NCBI GenBank assembly: GCA_037501455.1
Contig: CM074857.1
Span: 32,508,001-32,572,000, forward strand
Length of the DNA stretch: 64,000 nucleotides
Direction: 5' to 3'
Source: Lantana camara
Taxonomy: Eukaryota; Streptophyta; Magnoliopsida; Lamiales; Verbenaceae
Under the pieces are notes generated by a model. That model saw only the letters and a list, made by a program, of their open reading frames with translations. It ran no database searches and had not been told where the DNA came from. This document shows, one piece after another, positions 1 through 8,904 of this stretch (positions are counted from its first letter, which is position 1; every line of letters begins with the position of its first letter). The translations under genes were made by a program, and so were the position numbers.

Positions 1-232
1 AAATAGGACGCACGGCAATGTTCATGAAATGACGTGAAGTGGTATCAAATATTATAACATGTAATGAACGTATTTATGTGTACAATTAATGTCCTACATA
101 ACAAGTAAACATCAAATTTAATAATAATGTGGAAAGAAAAATGCAATTACTTCCCCAATTAATTAAGGTCCTCACCAAATTGCATTTTAATCAAATAGAT
201 TGCAATTATATATATATATACAATTTCACAGT

Positions 233-240
<8 letters not shown>

Positions 241-290
<50 letters not shown>
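241..290. repeat. (AT)25 microsatellite in the 3' LTR
   Basis: This is an uninterrupted run of 25 AT units, with the same count in the other LTR at 6275-6324. Such runs normally change length quickly, so the equal count agrees with very recent insertion. A shorter AT run lies at 206-220. Confidence 0.95.
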
Positions 291-292
<2 letters not shown>

Positions 293-1791
293 TTACAAGA
301 TCTCATACACAAGGTAACTTTCAAAGTATAATGTAAACATGCATACAGCTACTGCGGTCGACAACAAGAACACAAACACACTACTATAATTTAATAATTT
401 ACACATTAAACATTTAAACAGTTCTTATTTCATTAGTTGGAGAGTTTCAAACATTTTTAAAACACATTCTAAGTTACAGGTAATACACATAAGACATACT
501 AGTTACTAAAGTATACACTTCACATTACTGTATAATTATTATATAATTACATAAGTGTTCCAAGTTTCCATGAATTAGCACAAGCCATCAACATGATATT
601 TTATCTAACAATTGCATCAATAACAATAACTCAATAAAGTTATAAAATGTATATACATATATATAGAATATGTACAGTAGGCATACTCGCACCACCCACA
701 ATTAACATTTTTACTTAATTAATACCAAAGCACGTTAATAATCCAATATGCAGGCCTTATCAAGACTAATCCAATTTCCACAATTCACATTACAACAACA
801 ATTCGAGAGTCTGATTTTACAAGAGTCGAAAATTATAAATCAGCTACAACATCCAAGCTCAATCATAATATAACTATAATTACACAATTAAATGGGTATA
901 AACATATTCAGATCAAACAGGATAATTCACAACTAACCACTGTACCTCAAATAAAATTAATTATACAAGGTTGTAAGCAGGTTCAGAATGAAAGGCTAAT
1001 GGTGACGGCTGACCCAAAAGTGTGGAAAGGAGGAGCAGGTAGTTATCGGAGGCTTGGTGGCCGTAGCTGTCAGCTGCACTGGCCGGAAGCTGCTTCTTCG
1101 TTTCCTCTCTTGGATTGCGCGAAGCTGAGAGAGAGAGAAGGAGGGAAGCTGAGGGAGATGGTGGTGCTACGGGTTAGCCATCTTCCTTGTGGCGAAGGCG
1201 AGGTGAGCGGCGGAGATGGGTCGCGGGCAGATCTGTTGCTGTTGGTGGAGCAATGGACGGCAAATCGGTGGTGGCAAACTTGTCTTGGCGGCGGAGTGGC
1301 TGAGTTAATCGCTGCGGAGTGGCTGGTGGAGCCGAACAGAGGCACGAAGGGGTTTTTCCCCCCTTTTCTGTGGCTGAGAGGCGATAGTTGCTCGCCGGAC
1401 TTGTGGCCAAGGACGAATGGCAGAGGAAGGAAATGGTGGTGCTGTGGCGGCGAGATGATGGAGGAGGAGGTGAAACCGTAGCCGGATCTGGGCCAGCTGG
1501 ATGTGGGTGTCGGCGATTGTGGTGGTGGTGTGTCGCCGGGGAAGATGATCGGCAACCGGGGGGTTCAGCGTGAAAGGGAGAAGAGGCAGAGTGGCTGCTG
1601 ATCTGTGCGGCTTCTCTTTCGGATGGGGCAGAAGAGAGGTGTGCGGCGGCGAGATGGCGCGGCGGCGAGATGGCGAGGAGTCACCGGCGGGGCGAGGATC
1701 TCGGGAGGACAGGTTGTTGCGCCGCTGCTGCTTGTTGAAGACGAAGAGGAAAAACAAGATGGAGGAATGAAAGGCAGCACTAGGGTTTCGG

Positions 1792-1799
1792 TGTAAATA
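1792..1799 (-). promoter_or_regulatory. Possible TATA-like box, 3' LTR copy
   Basis: On the minus strand the LTR reads TATTTACA, followed about 10 nt later by ACCCTAG and then a pyrimidine-rich and GC-rich leader, about 415 bp into the LTR. This fits the U3-R boundary of a plant LTR. No other promoter element was recognised; the identity is inferred from position and composition. Confidence 0.35.
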
Positions 1800-2213
1800 G
1801 AGACCAGTTTTTCCAAAATTGTAAATAAGCCCCTCCAGAGTTTAGGTTATGCGATTGAGTCCCCAAGTTTCCAATAAGATCAATTAAGTCCAATCAAAGA
1901 TTAGAAAATTATAAAAGTACCCCTAAGAATAAGAGTAGTGTCCAATTAAGTCCAATTGAGTTTCTCATAATTAGAAAATGATCCCCAATTTTAATTAATT
2001 TCAAATCAGCCCACATAATTTAAATTAAAGAGCAATTAGGAAATAAACACATATCTCAATTAAGTTCACATATTTATATAAGATTGCAATTGAGTCAATT
2101 AAACAATTAAAACATGAATAAGGCAATTCAAGCACAAGCAAAGTTAAATAATTAACAATCTAATAGCACGAAAACGACATCGTATCTTGCTCCGAAAATG
2201 CGGGGTGTTACAA

Positions 2214-2225
2214 CCTTCCCCCCTT
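2214..2225 (-). promoter_or_regulatory. Polypurine tract (PPT) of the gag-only element
   Basis: The minus strand reads AAGGGGGGAAGG, one base before the 3' LTR. This is the expected place and composition for the primer of plus-strand DNA synthesis. It closely matches the tract AAGGGGGAGAGG of the second element at 57220-57231. Confidence 0.9.
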
Positions 2226-2229
2226 AAGA

Positions 2230-2248
2230 GAACCTGGTCCCCAGGTTC
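2230..2248 (-). other. PPT-side hairpin of the gag-only element
   Basis: On the plus strand an 8-bp perfect stem GAACCTGG / CCAGGTTC closes a 3-nt loop TCC (GGA on the element's sense strand), four bases from the PPT. The second element has a hairpin at the equivalent place (57237-57254) with different arms that still pair. Conserved pairing despite changed sequence suggests selection on structure. Function is unknown. Confidence 0.7.
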
Positions 2249-2536
2249 CACTGCTAAGCTGGAAAAGCTTCAAGTGACAGTGTCTTAACCCTTCTCGAGG
2301 AGTTGCGTAAAACATAGCCTCTGTTGTGAAGTTTACTCTCATTGTCTTTACCGAACCTTTCTCGCGATGTCTCGTTGCCATTGGGATCCATTCGAGTACT
2401 GGACCGTTGCTTTCATCAAGTTGTTCATCATTCCCATAAGACGAATAATTGTCACTGCACTCAACTTCGATGTCGTCGCAAACTTGTCACTGCAGACCGT
2501 AGCCAGGACAACGCGTAACGCAACCTCAACAAACAA
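2249..2536 (-). other. Internal non-coding spacer between PPT hairpin and hairpin array
   Basis: This is about 290 bp of internal retrotransposon sequence with no convincing reading frame and no similarity to pol motifs. Short ORFs cross it on both strands but have no recognisable domain. It may be residual or captured sequence in the space where pol lies in autonomous relatives. Confidence 0.55.
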
Positions 2537-2907
2537 GAGAGAATCCCATCTCTCAGCACAAAAGGTGAGAGAACCCCGTCTCTCGAACACATACAAGAGA
2601 GAGAACCCCGTCTCTCGCGCACACAGTTGAGAGAGCCCCGTCTCTCAAACACATAATGAGAAAACCCCGTCTCTCAACCTAAGTCTGATAGATTTCCACA
2701 TCTCCCAAACATTCTAGTTTGAGAAAATCCAGCATTTCTCAAACCCTTAGATTCAAGAGAATCCAGCATCTCCGAATATCTAAGTACAAGAGAATCCAAC
2801 ATCTCTCGTGCACAAAACTTAGAAAGAATCCAACATCTTTCTATCACATAAATAGAGAGAATCCTACATCTCTCCAACACGTAAAAGAGGGGCCTAAGGT
2901 CTCTCTT
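2537..2907. repeat. Tandem array of about 12 hairpin-forming units of about 31 bp
   Basis: Degenerate units follow each other roughly every 30-33 bp. The core pairs GAGAGA with TCTCTC around a short C-rich loop (for example GAGAGAACCCCGTCTCTC), followed by an A/C-rich linker. Units near 2537-2690 use the loop AACCCCG; those from about 2730 to 2880 use AATCCAACA-like loops, so there are two subfamilies. The array lies between gag and the PPT, where pol would be. On either strand it could form a series of small stem-loops. No known element class was recognised. Confidence 0.8.
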
Positions 2908-3352
2908 GCAAATAAATCCACAGATCAACATTCATACATACCCAAATCAGAGTAACACTTGATGAAAGGTATGCGATGCATGTTTGGTGTACCTTATACA
3001 ACTGATATCGGTGTCCCTTGAGTATAGATTCAACGCTCATACCTCGACTCAAGGGGGATATCGCGATGGAATCCATGTAAAACAAGGTTACAGTATGTGT
3101 GTATGTTACCTGAGAAATCAGTGAGCAATCAAGAAAGTTTTAAATCACATAGACATGAATAGTTCACATAAGTACATAACTCATCCATTTCAGCAGCGAT
3201 TCATAACAAATAGAAATTTCAAGTTACAAGTACTAGATCAGGTATCCCATTATCACAATTTAAACAACAATAGTCACCACACACACTTCAAGCAAAATAA
3301 GGTGAGAGTATTTAAGCGATGCATGTATGCAAATGCTATGAATGCTAATACC
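2908..3352 (-). other. Non-coding internal region downstream of gag, with a stem-loop at 3015-3055
   Basis: This is about 445 bp between the gag stop codon and the hairpin array, without a recognisable gene. It contains a 9-bp inverted repeat CCCTTGAGT (3015-3023) / ACTCAAGGG (3047-3055), extendable with mismatches through GATATC on both sides. It could be a remnant of deleted pol or an independent cis element; no pol motif is visible. Confidence 0.5.
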
Positions 3353-4315
3353 TCAATATTCGGGTTCATCTTGATCTCTGATTTGAAGTCGTTGATCTCG
3401 TATTCGTTGTTTGTTAGCTCTCGATCGATCACAATCGGAAACCTTGTGCTCTTTTGACCCGCAAGCATAACACCTATTCAATCGATCTCGACACGCGTCG
3501 TAAGCATGGTTGGTTCCTCCACAATGAGTACACGGTTGGATTTCTTTCCTCGGCTTTGGAGGGTTTCTGTTCTTATGCTTCTTTCCACGAATCTTCTTGG
3601 TTCGAGTTCCCTGTTGATCGGATCTCTCTCTCACATATAAATTTGAGCATAGACTCAGCTCAGGTCTAGGCCCCGACACATTTCTTTCCTTACTTTTTGT
3701 CAACCACCTATTTTCCACTCGTAATGCTACCTCTGTGGCTTTATCCCACGTACTTGTATCCTCTGCAATCAAAGCCTCCTTGAATTCATTTCGGAGGCCT
3801 TTCATGAAATACCAAGCCTTCACCCAATCGTTACCCGTAATGTGGGGTACATACACGCCCAACCTCTCGAATTCCCTTATGTAGTCCACAACGGTTCTTT
3901 CTCCTTGTTTCAAAGTGAGAAATTCTTCGAATCTTCTGTCTTGCAAAATGACCCGTGCAAACCTCTTTCGGAATTCTCGAACAAACACATCCCACGTCAA
4001 CTCATCGCCCGTTGTCTCTAACTGTTGGGCAAATCCTTTCCACCATCGCCTTGCTTGACCTTGTAGGAGGAATGTAGCAAGGCGAGCCATATCTTGAGAG
4101 TTGCATGGCCATATCTCAAAGATGCCCTCTATTTCTGAAAGCCACTCTTCGGCCCTTATATCATCCCCTTCTCGAAATTGGGGAGGATTAAATGTTCTAA
4201 ATTCTCGGTACATCATCGCAATCAAATTCGTTGGTGGTACTTCAGCCGAAGAATGTCCCCGATCGTTCAAATTTGGATGAGAAGGTTGACCGTGGTATTG
4301 TTGACGCGGTGGCAT
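3353..4315 (-). CDS. gag: Gag polyprotein of the non-autonomous gypsy element
   Basis: This is an intact 320-residue ORF starting at a true ATG in the context caggATGccacc, the same context as the gag start of the second element. Residues about 40-170 match the plant retrotransposon gag (capsid) domain: an FNPPQF start, EEWLSEIEGIFEI, the ARRWW block, TWDVFVREFRKRF, and LKQGERTVVDYIREFERL. A basic stretch (about 233-258) precedes two CCHC zinc knuckles of form CX2CX4HX4C at residues 262-275 and 282-295. It ends in TGA 25 residues after the second knuckle, with no protease or reverse transcriptase in frame or downstream. Expected role: forms the virus-like particle and binds the element RNA in the cytoplasm. 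Similarity to the second element's gag is clear but moderate by eye, so it is not a recent deletion copy. The open frame suggests the protein has been maintained. Confidence 0.93.
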   Translation of the reverse strand: MPPRQQYHGQPSHPNLNDRGHSSAEVPPTNLIAMMYREFRTFNPPQFREGDDIRAEEWLSEIEGIFEIWPCNSQDMARLATFLLQGQARRWWKGFAQQLETTGDELTWDVFVREFRKRFARVILQDRRFEEFLTLKQGERTVVDYIREFERLGVYVPHITGNDWVKAWYFMKGLRNEFKEALIAEDTSTWDKATEVALRVENRWLTKSKERNVSGPRPELSLCSNLYVRERSDQQGTRTKKIRGKKHKNRNPPKPRKEIQPCTHCGGTNHAYDACRDRLNRCYACGSKEHKVSDCDRSRANKQRIRDQRLQIRDQDEPEY

Positions 4316-4565
4316 CCTGAAAGTCTCAACAACTTCAATATCGAAATATGCATGTCGATTAGTAAATGCTCATGCCACGTAATAAATCAATCAAGAACTT
4401 CCAAGAAATGCAATGCATCAAGTAGTATAAATTCAGCAAAGTGATGAAAATTCGAATGCATAGCTCTTCAAATCATAATGCAGGTGCGCACATAACCAAA
4501 TTGTCCTACGCCGTACGACCTAGACAGACACAACACGACACTAGAGCTCGGTTTTGCAACCTAGA
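4316..4565 (-). other. 5' leader between PBS and gag
   Basis: This is about 250 bp of untranslated leader. Around 4511-4560 it resembles the second element's leader at 61858-61910: both contain gtacgacct, a CGACAC-rich stretch and ggttttgcaac. Packaging and dimerisation signals of LTR elements usually lie here. No ORF is supported. Confidence 0.6.
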
Positions 4566-4569
4566 GCTC
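4544..4569 (-). other. PBS-side hairpin of the gag-only element
   Basis: GAGCTC at 4544-4549 pairs with GAGCTC at 4564-4569, with an inner GG/CC pair around a loop containing ttttgcaa. The right arm includes the last bases of the primer-binding site. The second element has the same loop with arms GAGCC / GGCTC (61889-61915). Structure is predicted by eye only. Confidence 0.6.
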
Positions 4570-4577
4570 TGATACCA
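4566..4577 (-). promoter_or_regulatory. Primer-binding site, initiator Met tRNA
   Basis: The minus strand reads TGGTATCAGAGC, the standard complement of the 3' end of plant initiator Met tRNA. It lies 8 nt inside the 5' LTR, with spacer cttaagga on the plus strand. Spacer and PBS are identical in the second element. Confidence 0.95.
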
Positions 4578-5402
4578 CTTAAGGATGTAACACCCTAAAC
4601 GGAGGATGTCACATCCCCCGCACTAGGACCCAGACCCGGTCATGCAATGGAAAGTCCATGCCCGAATCCGAATCATAGCGAACGGGAGACCAACTCACAC
4701 ACTAGGCTAGGCGGATCTAACTCGACAAACTCAGAGTGCGGAAGCAATTAAAACCAACAACAATAGATAGCGGAAGCATTCAAAACAAAACATGCAAAGC
4801 AGATGACGGGTTCAACTAGCATAAATACCTAGTCCCGAAACAATTCATAATCCAACATAATAAGCAGCATACGTATCATCATAATATCTACTAACATCCA
4901 AATACCAGCTTACTAACCCCACACGGGTTTAAGTCTAAGTAGAAGATAAACATAACCTTCAAGTGAAAACATAAATACATAACATAAATAAAGTATGCGA
5001 TAAATGCATCCTAATACCAACTAGACTGACAAGTGTGACTCAAGGGACTCACTTCCGCCTAGCTCAAGCCAAAGGAAACCTGCAAACTAAAAGATAAATG
5101 AGGTGTCAGTCAACTGACTGAGTGAGGGGGCTAACGCACACCCACAATATATATATACAGAGCACAACACATATCAAAAGGGTGGATTCATGAACCGGGG
5201 ATAGGTGTTGCATACCAGAACATTTCAAAACAACCCAAAATAGATATAGATATAAGTTTAGAAACCATTTTCAGAGAGACTCTATCCCGATTCATAATTC
5301 CCATAACAGATCATAACATATGCTCGGCGAGTACGAGCTTCCAACCTCAACTCCTCATATCATAACAAAACAGAAATAACATACCAACCTCAACTCCGGG
5401 TG

Positions 5403-5610
5403 ATGGTAGGGTTGCGCGACCCTAACCATCCATACGGTCGAGGGGAGTGCTGATTGCTACTCATACCCTCAGGACTCCGTTTCCCAACCAAACCTCCTGG
5501 TGGGTCCCGGTAGATCCTTTTCATACAGATGGAGACTACGCACAGGTATATCCCCGACGGCCCGATACCGTCCCGGGGGCTCCTTACCCGTAGCTCCTGG
5601 GCCCCATAAC
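5403..5610 (-). other. GC-rich structured block in the LTR (U5 side)
   Basis: This GC-rich island in AT-rich LTR starts with an inverted repeat (atggtagggt, loop, accctaaccat at 5403-5429) and contains GGCCCGATACCGTCCCGGGG-type sequence, flanked by repeated cataac words. The second element has a comparable island at 54404-54625, also opening with an inverted repeat and flanked by cataatc words. It is likely a structured part of the transcript leader; function is unknown. Confidence 0.5.
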
Positions 5611-6266
5611 AGAACAGAACATAACATATACCAACTTTCATGGCAATCTCGCTACATAATCATAACATAACTGATTTTTCCAAAATGACTTATATATGTC
5701 TCAAAAACTGGTTTTTATAACATAACTTTTCAAAACAGCTTACATATGCTTTCATATCTAATTTTCCAAAACAGAGCTGATTCACAAGGTCATAAACATA
5801 TCATATCCAACACATACGTATCTATAATAGATATACTCGCATGCAAGGGTTGAAATCAGCATATTAAGGCCATAGGTCGCATAACTATACAAAATCCTAA
5901 ACCTCACCTGAGAAGCAACAAGATACAAGAACTGACAAGACGGATCCGTGCTCGACCAGGTTGTCTCCGCCCTGGAGATCGCTGACAGAAAGGGAAACAC
6001 GAAGTACTTATGAGACAAGACTCAAACATGAACCAAATAGGACGCACGGCAATGTTCATGAAATGACGTGAAGTGGTATCAAATATTATAACATGTAATG
6101 AACGTATTTATGTGTACAATTAATGTCCTACATAACAAGTAAACATCAAATTTAATAATAATGTGGAAAGAAAAATGCAATTACTTCCCCAATTAATTAA
6201 GGTCCTCACCAAATTGCATTTTAATCAAATAGATTGCAATTATATATATATATACAATTTCACAGT

Positions 6267-6274
<8 letters not shown>

Positions 6275-6324
<50 letters not shown>
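6275..6324. repeat. (AT)25 microsatellite in the 5' LTR
   Basis: This run has the same length as the one in the other LTR at 241-290. Confidence 0.95.
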
Positions 6325-6326
<2 letters not shown>

Positions 6327-7032
6327 TTACAAGATCTCATACACAAGGTAACTTTCAAAGTATAATGTAAACATGCATACAGCTACTGCGGTCGACAACA
6401 AGAACACAAACACACTACTATAATTTAATAATTTACACATTAAACATTTAAACAGTTCTTATTTCATTAGTTGGAGAGTTTCAAACATTTTTAAAACACA
6501 TTCTAAGTTACAGGTAATACACATAAGACATACTAGTTACTAAAGTATACACTTCACATTACTGTATAATTATTATATAATTACATAAGTGTTCCAAGTT
6601 TCCATGAATTAGCACAAGCCATCAACATGATATTTTATCTAACAATTGCATCAATAACAATAACTCAATAAAGTTATAAAATGTATATACATATATATAG
6701 AATATGTACAGTAGGCATACTCGCACCACCCACAATTAACATTTTTACTTAATTAATACCAAAGCACGTTAATAATCCAATATGCAGGCCTTATCAAGAC
6801 TAATCCAATTTCCACAATTCACATTACAACAACAATTCGAGAGTCTGATTTTACAAGAGTCGAAAATTATAAATCAGCTACAACATCCAAGCTCAATCAT
6901 AATATAACTATAATTACACAATTAAATGGGTATAAACATATTCAGATCAAACAGGATAATTCACAACTAACCACTGTACCTCAAATAAAATTAATTATAC
7001 AAGGTTGTAAGCAGGTTCAGAATGAAAGGCTA

Positions 7033-7810
7033 ATGGTGACGGCTGACCCAAAAGTGTGGAAAGGAGGAGCAGGTAGTTATCGGAGGCTTGGTGGCCGTAG
7101 CTGTCAGCTGCACTGGCCGGAAGCTGCTTCTTCGTTTCCTCTCTTGGATTGCGCGAAGCTGAGAGAGAGAGAAGGAGGGAAGCTGAGGGAGATGGTGGTG
7201 CTACGGGTTAGCCATCTTCCTTGTGGCGAAGGCGAGGTGAGCGGCGGAGATGGGTCGCGGGCAGATCTGTTGCTGTTGGTGGAGCAATGGACGGCAAATC
7301 GGTGGTGGCAAACTTGTCTTGGCGGCGGAGTGGCTGAGTTAATCGCTGCGGAGTGGCTGGTGGAGCCGAACAGAGGCACGAAGGGGTTTTTCCCCCCTTT
7401 TCTGTGGCTGAGAGGCGATAGTTGCTCGCCGGACTTGTGGCCAAGGACGAATGGCAGAGGAAGGAAATGGTGGTGCTGTGGCGGCGAGATGATGGAGGAG
7501 GAGGTGAAACCGTAGCCGGATCTGGGCCAGCTGGATGTGGGTGTCGGCGATTGTGGTGGTGGTGTGTCGCCGGGGAAGATGATCGGCAACCGGGGGGTTC
7601 AGCGTGAAAGGGAGAAGAGGCAGAGTGGCTGCTGATCTGTGCGGCTTCTCTTTCGGATGGGGCAGAAGAGAGGTGTGCGGCGGCGAGATGGCGCGGCGGC
7701 GAGATGGCGAGGAGTCACCGGCGGGGCGAGGATCTCGGGAGGACAGGTTGTTGCGCCGCTGCTGCTTGTTGAAGACGAAGAGGAAAAACAAGATGGAGGA
7801 ATGAAAGGCA
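7033..7810 (-). other. GC-rich, gene-like block inside the LTR (transcribed leader)
   Basis: About 780 bp are much richer in G and C than the rest of the LTR and contain CGG/CCG-type repeats (ggcggcgagatggcg, twice near 7678-7710). On the minus strand it follows the candidate TATA box and an ACCCTAG motif. Overlapping frames of 60-161 codons are open on both strands, but their products are low-complexity Pro/Ser/Arg or Gly/Trp-rich and show no domain; openness in several frames at once reflects composition. It looks like a plant 5'-UTR or first-exon sequence. It may be a normal R-U5 leader or a captured host fragment. A second copy lies at 999-1776. Confidence 0.5.
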
Positions 7811-7825
7811 GCACTAGGGTTTCGG

Positions 7826-7833
7826 TGTAAATA
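7826..7833 (-). promoter_or_regulatory. Possible TATA-like box of the 5' LTR promoter
   Basis: TATTTACA on the minus strand, about 413 bp from the LTR start and just before the GC-rich leader. If right, U3 is short and R plus U5 exceeds 3 kb. Based on position and composition only. Confidence 0.35.
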
Positions 7834-8383
7834 GAGACCAGTTTTTCCAAAATTGTAAATAAGCCCCTCCAGAGTTTAGGTTATGCGATTGAGTCCCCAA
7901 GTTTCCAATAAGATCAATTAAGTCCAATCAAAGATTAGAAAATTATAAAAGTACCCCTAAGAATAAGAGTAGTGTCCAATTAAGTCCAATTGAGTTTCTC
8001 ATAATTAGAAAATGATCCCCAATTTTAATTAATTTCAAATCAGCCCACATAATTTAAATTAAAGAGCAATTAGGAAATAAACACATATCTCAATTAAGTT
8101 CACATATTTATATAAGATTGCAATTGAGTCAATTAAACAATTAAAACATGAATAAGGCAATTCAAGCACAAGCAAAGTTAAATAATTAACAATCTAATAG
8201 CACGAAAACGACATCGTATCTTGCTCCGAAAATGCGGGGTGTTACAGGGATTATGACTAAGGTTTGCAATACATCGTAGCACACAGATAAGAATCGCTAT
8301 GGGGCTCATATCAAACGCGAAAGAAACATGCTGGGGGACTAGCAAAGTACTATAAACCTATATTAAGTGCGAACTACCTTAAG

Positions 8384-8420
8384 AATCGCGTGGGCGATTC
8401 ACGAAGTCGCCCACGCGATT
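8384..8420. repeat. 14-bp inverted repeat with 9-nt loop inside each satellite monomer (first example)
   Basis: The left arm AATCGCGTGGGCGA (8384-8397) is the exact reverse complement of the right arm TCGCCCACGCGATT (8407-8420), with loop ttcacgaag (mostly ttcatgaag elsewhere). The pair recurs in every monomer except the two with the 21-bp deletion, which removes the loop and one arm. Many monomers carry a change in a single arm (aatcacg, gttgccc, tcgctcacg, gccaacgcg). It can form a hairpin or cruciform; no protein is known to me to bind it. Confidence 0.95.
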
Positions 8421-8904
8421 TAACACGTTTTGTGGCCACAATCAAGATCATCTTATGAGAATTGGGTCAAATTTGTAATGGGATCATTTTATTATTGGTT
8501 ATAGCGAAGCTTGATTTGAATGTACCAATCTCAATGTTTTGTACATGGTATCAAAGATGATGTTAGGATTTGTTTGGGATTATGACTAAGGTTTGCAATA
8601 CAACGTAGCACACAGATAAGAATCGCTATGGGGCTCATATCAAACACGAAAGAAACATGCTGGGGGACTAGTAAAGTACTATAAACCTATATTAAGTGCG
8701 AACTACCTTAAGAATCGCGTGGGCGATTCACGAAGTCGCCCACGCGATTTAACACGTTTTGTGGCCACAATCAAGATCATCTTATGAGAATTGGGTCAAA
8801 TTTGTAATGGGATCATTTTATTATTGGTTATAGCGAAGCTTGATTTGAATGTACCAATTTCAACGTTTTGTACATGGTATCAAAGATGATGTTAGGATTT
8901 GTTT

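Larger units (their letters stand above)
1..2212 (-). repeat. 3' LTR of the gag-only element (partial)
   Basis: This matches 6035-8246 base for base as far as I can read, including a (AT)25 run. It ends at 2212 in ttaca, read on the minus strand as the LTR start TGTAA, next to the polypurine tract. The remaining 1449 bp lie outside the window. It holds the AT-rich U3, a GC-rich block (about 999-1790) and AT-rich sequence; the small ORFs here are judged non-genic. Confidence 0.95.
1..8246 (-). mobile_element. Non-autonomous (gag-only) Ty3/gypsy LTR retrotransposon, left end outside window
   Basis: Two long direct repeats (1-2212 and 6035-8246, constant offset 6034) are the LTRs. The element reads on the minus strand: right LTR, PBS, gag, hairpin array, PPT, left LTR. 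LTR ends are TG...CA. The internal region is only 2373 bp and encodes gag alone; no pol motif is found in any frame, so mobility would need enzymes supplied in trans. Its right end abuts satellite DNA at 8247, starting gggat, the expected 5-bp target duplication. If the left LTR is full length, the element begins about 1449 bp left of the window and is about 9.7 kb in total. The architecture resembles the plant elements described as TR-GAG (terminal repeats plus gag only). I see no difference between the two LTR copies, so insertion is recent unless conversion or assembly has merged them. Confidence 0.93.
4586..8246 (-). repeat. 5' LTR of the gag-only element (complete, 3661 bp)
   Basis: It runs from tgtaacaccc at 4586 to gtgttaca at 8246, read on the minus strand as TG...CA with inverted terminal bases TGTAACACCC. 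Minus-strand order: AT-rich U3 (about 8246-7835), candidate TATA box, GC-rich block (about 7825-7033), a long AT-rich part with a (AT)25 run, then a GC-rich structured block (about 5400-5610). The last block resembles one in the other element's LTR. The terminal 120 bp (atcccccgcac, gacccagacccg, gaacgggag) also resembles the second element. It abuts satellite at 8247. Confidence 0.95.

Noticed and set aside
129..317. 62-codon ORF with a long IYIY run (copy at 6163-6351)
   Set aside because: Translation of the (AT)25 microsatellite.
1070..1555. 161-codon ORF on the minus strand (and its copy 7104-7589) plus overlapping ORFs of 60-160 codons
   Set aside because: Low-complexity Pro/Ser/His-rich or Gly/Trp-rich products, open in several frames at once because of GC-rich composition; no domain; inside an LTR.
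2213..3352. Possible pol remnant in the gag-only element
   Set aside because: No protease, RT, RNase H or integrase motif in any frame; only short ORFs through non-coding repeats.
8384..8420. GCGTGGGCG in the satellite hairpin equals the animal EGR1/Zif268 binding site
   Set aside because: That factor is an animal protein and this is plant DNA; a 9-bp match multiplied by tandem repetition is not independent evidence.
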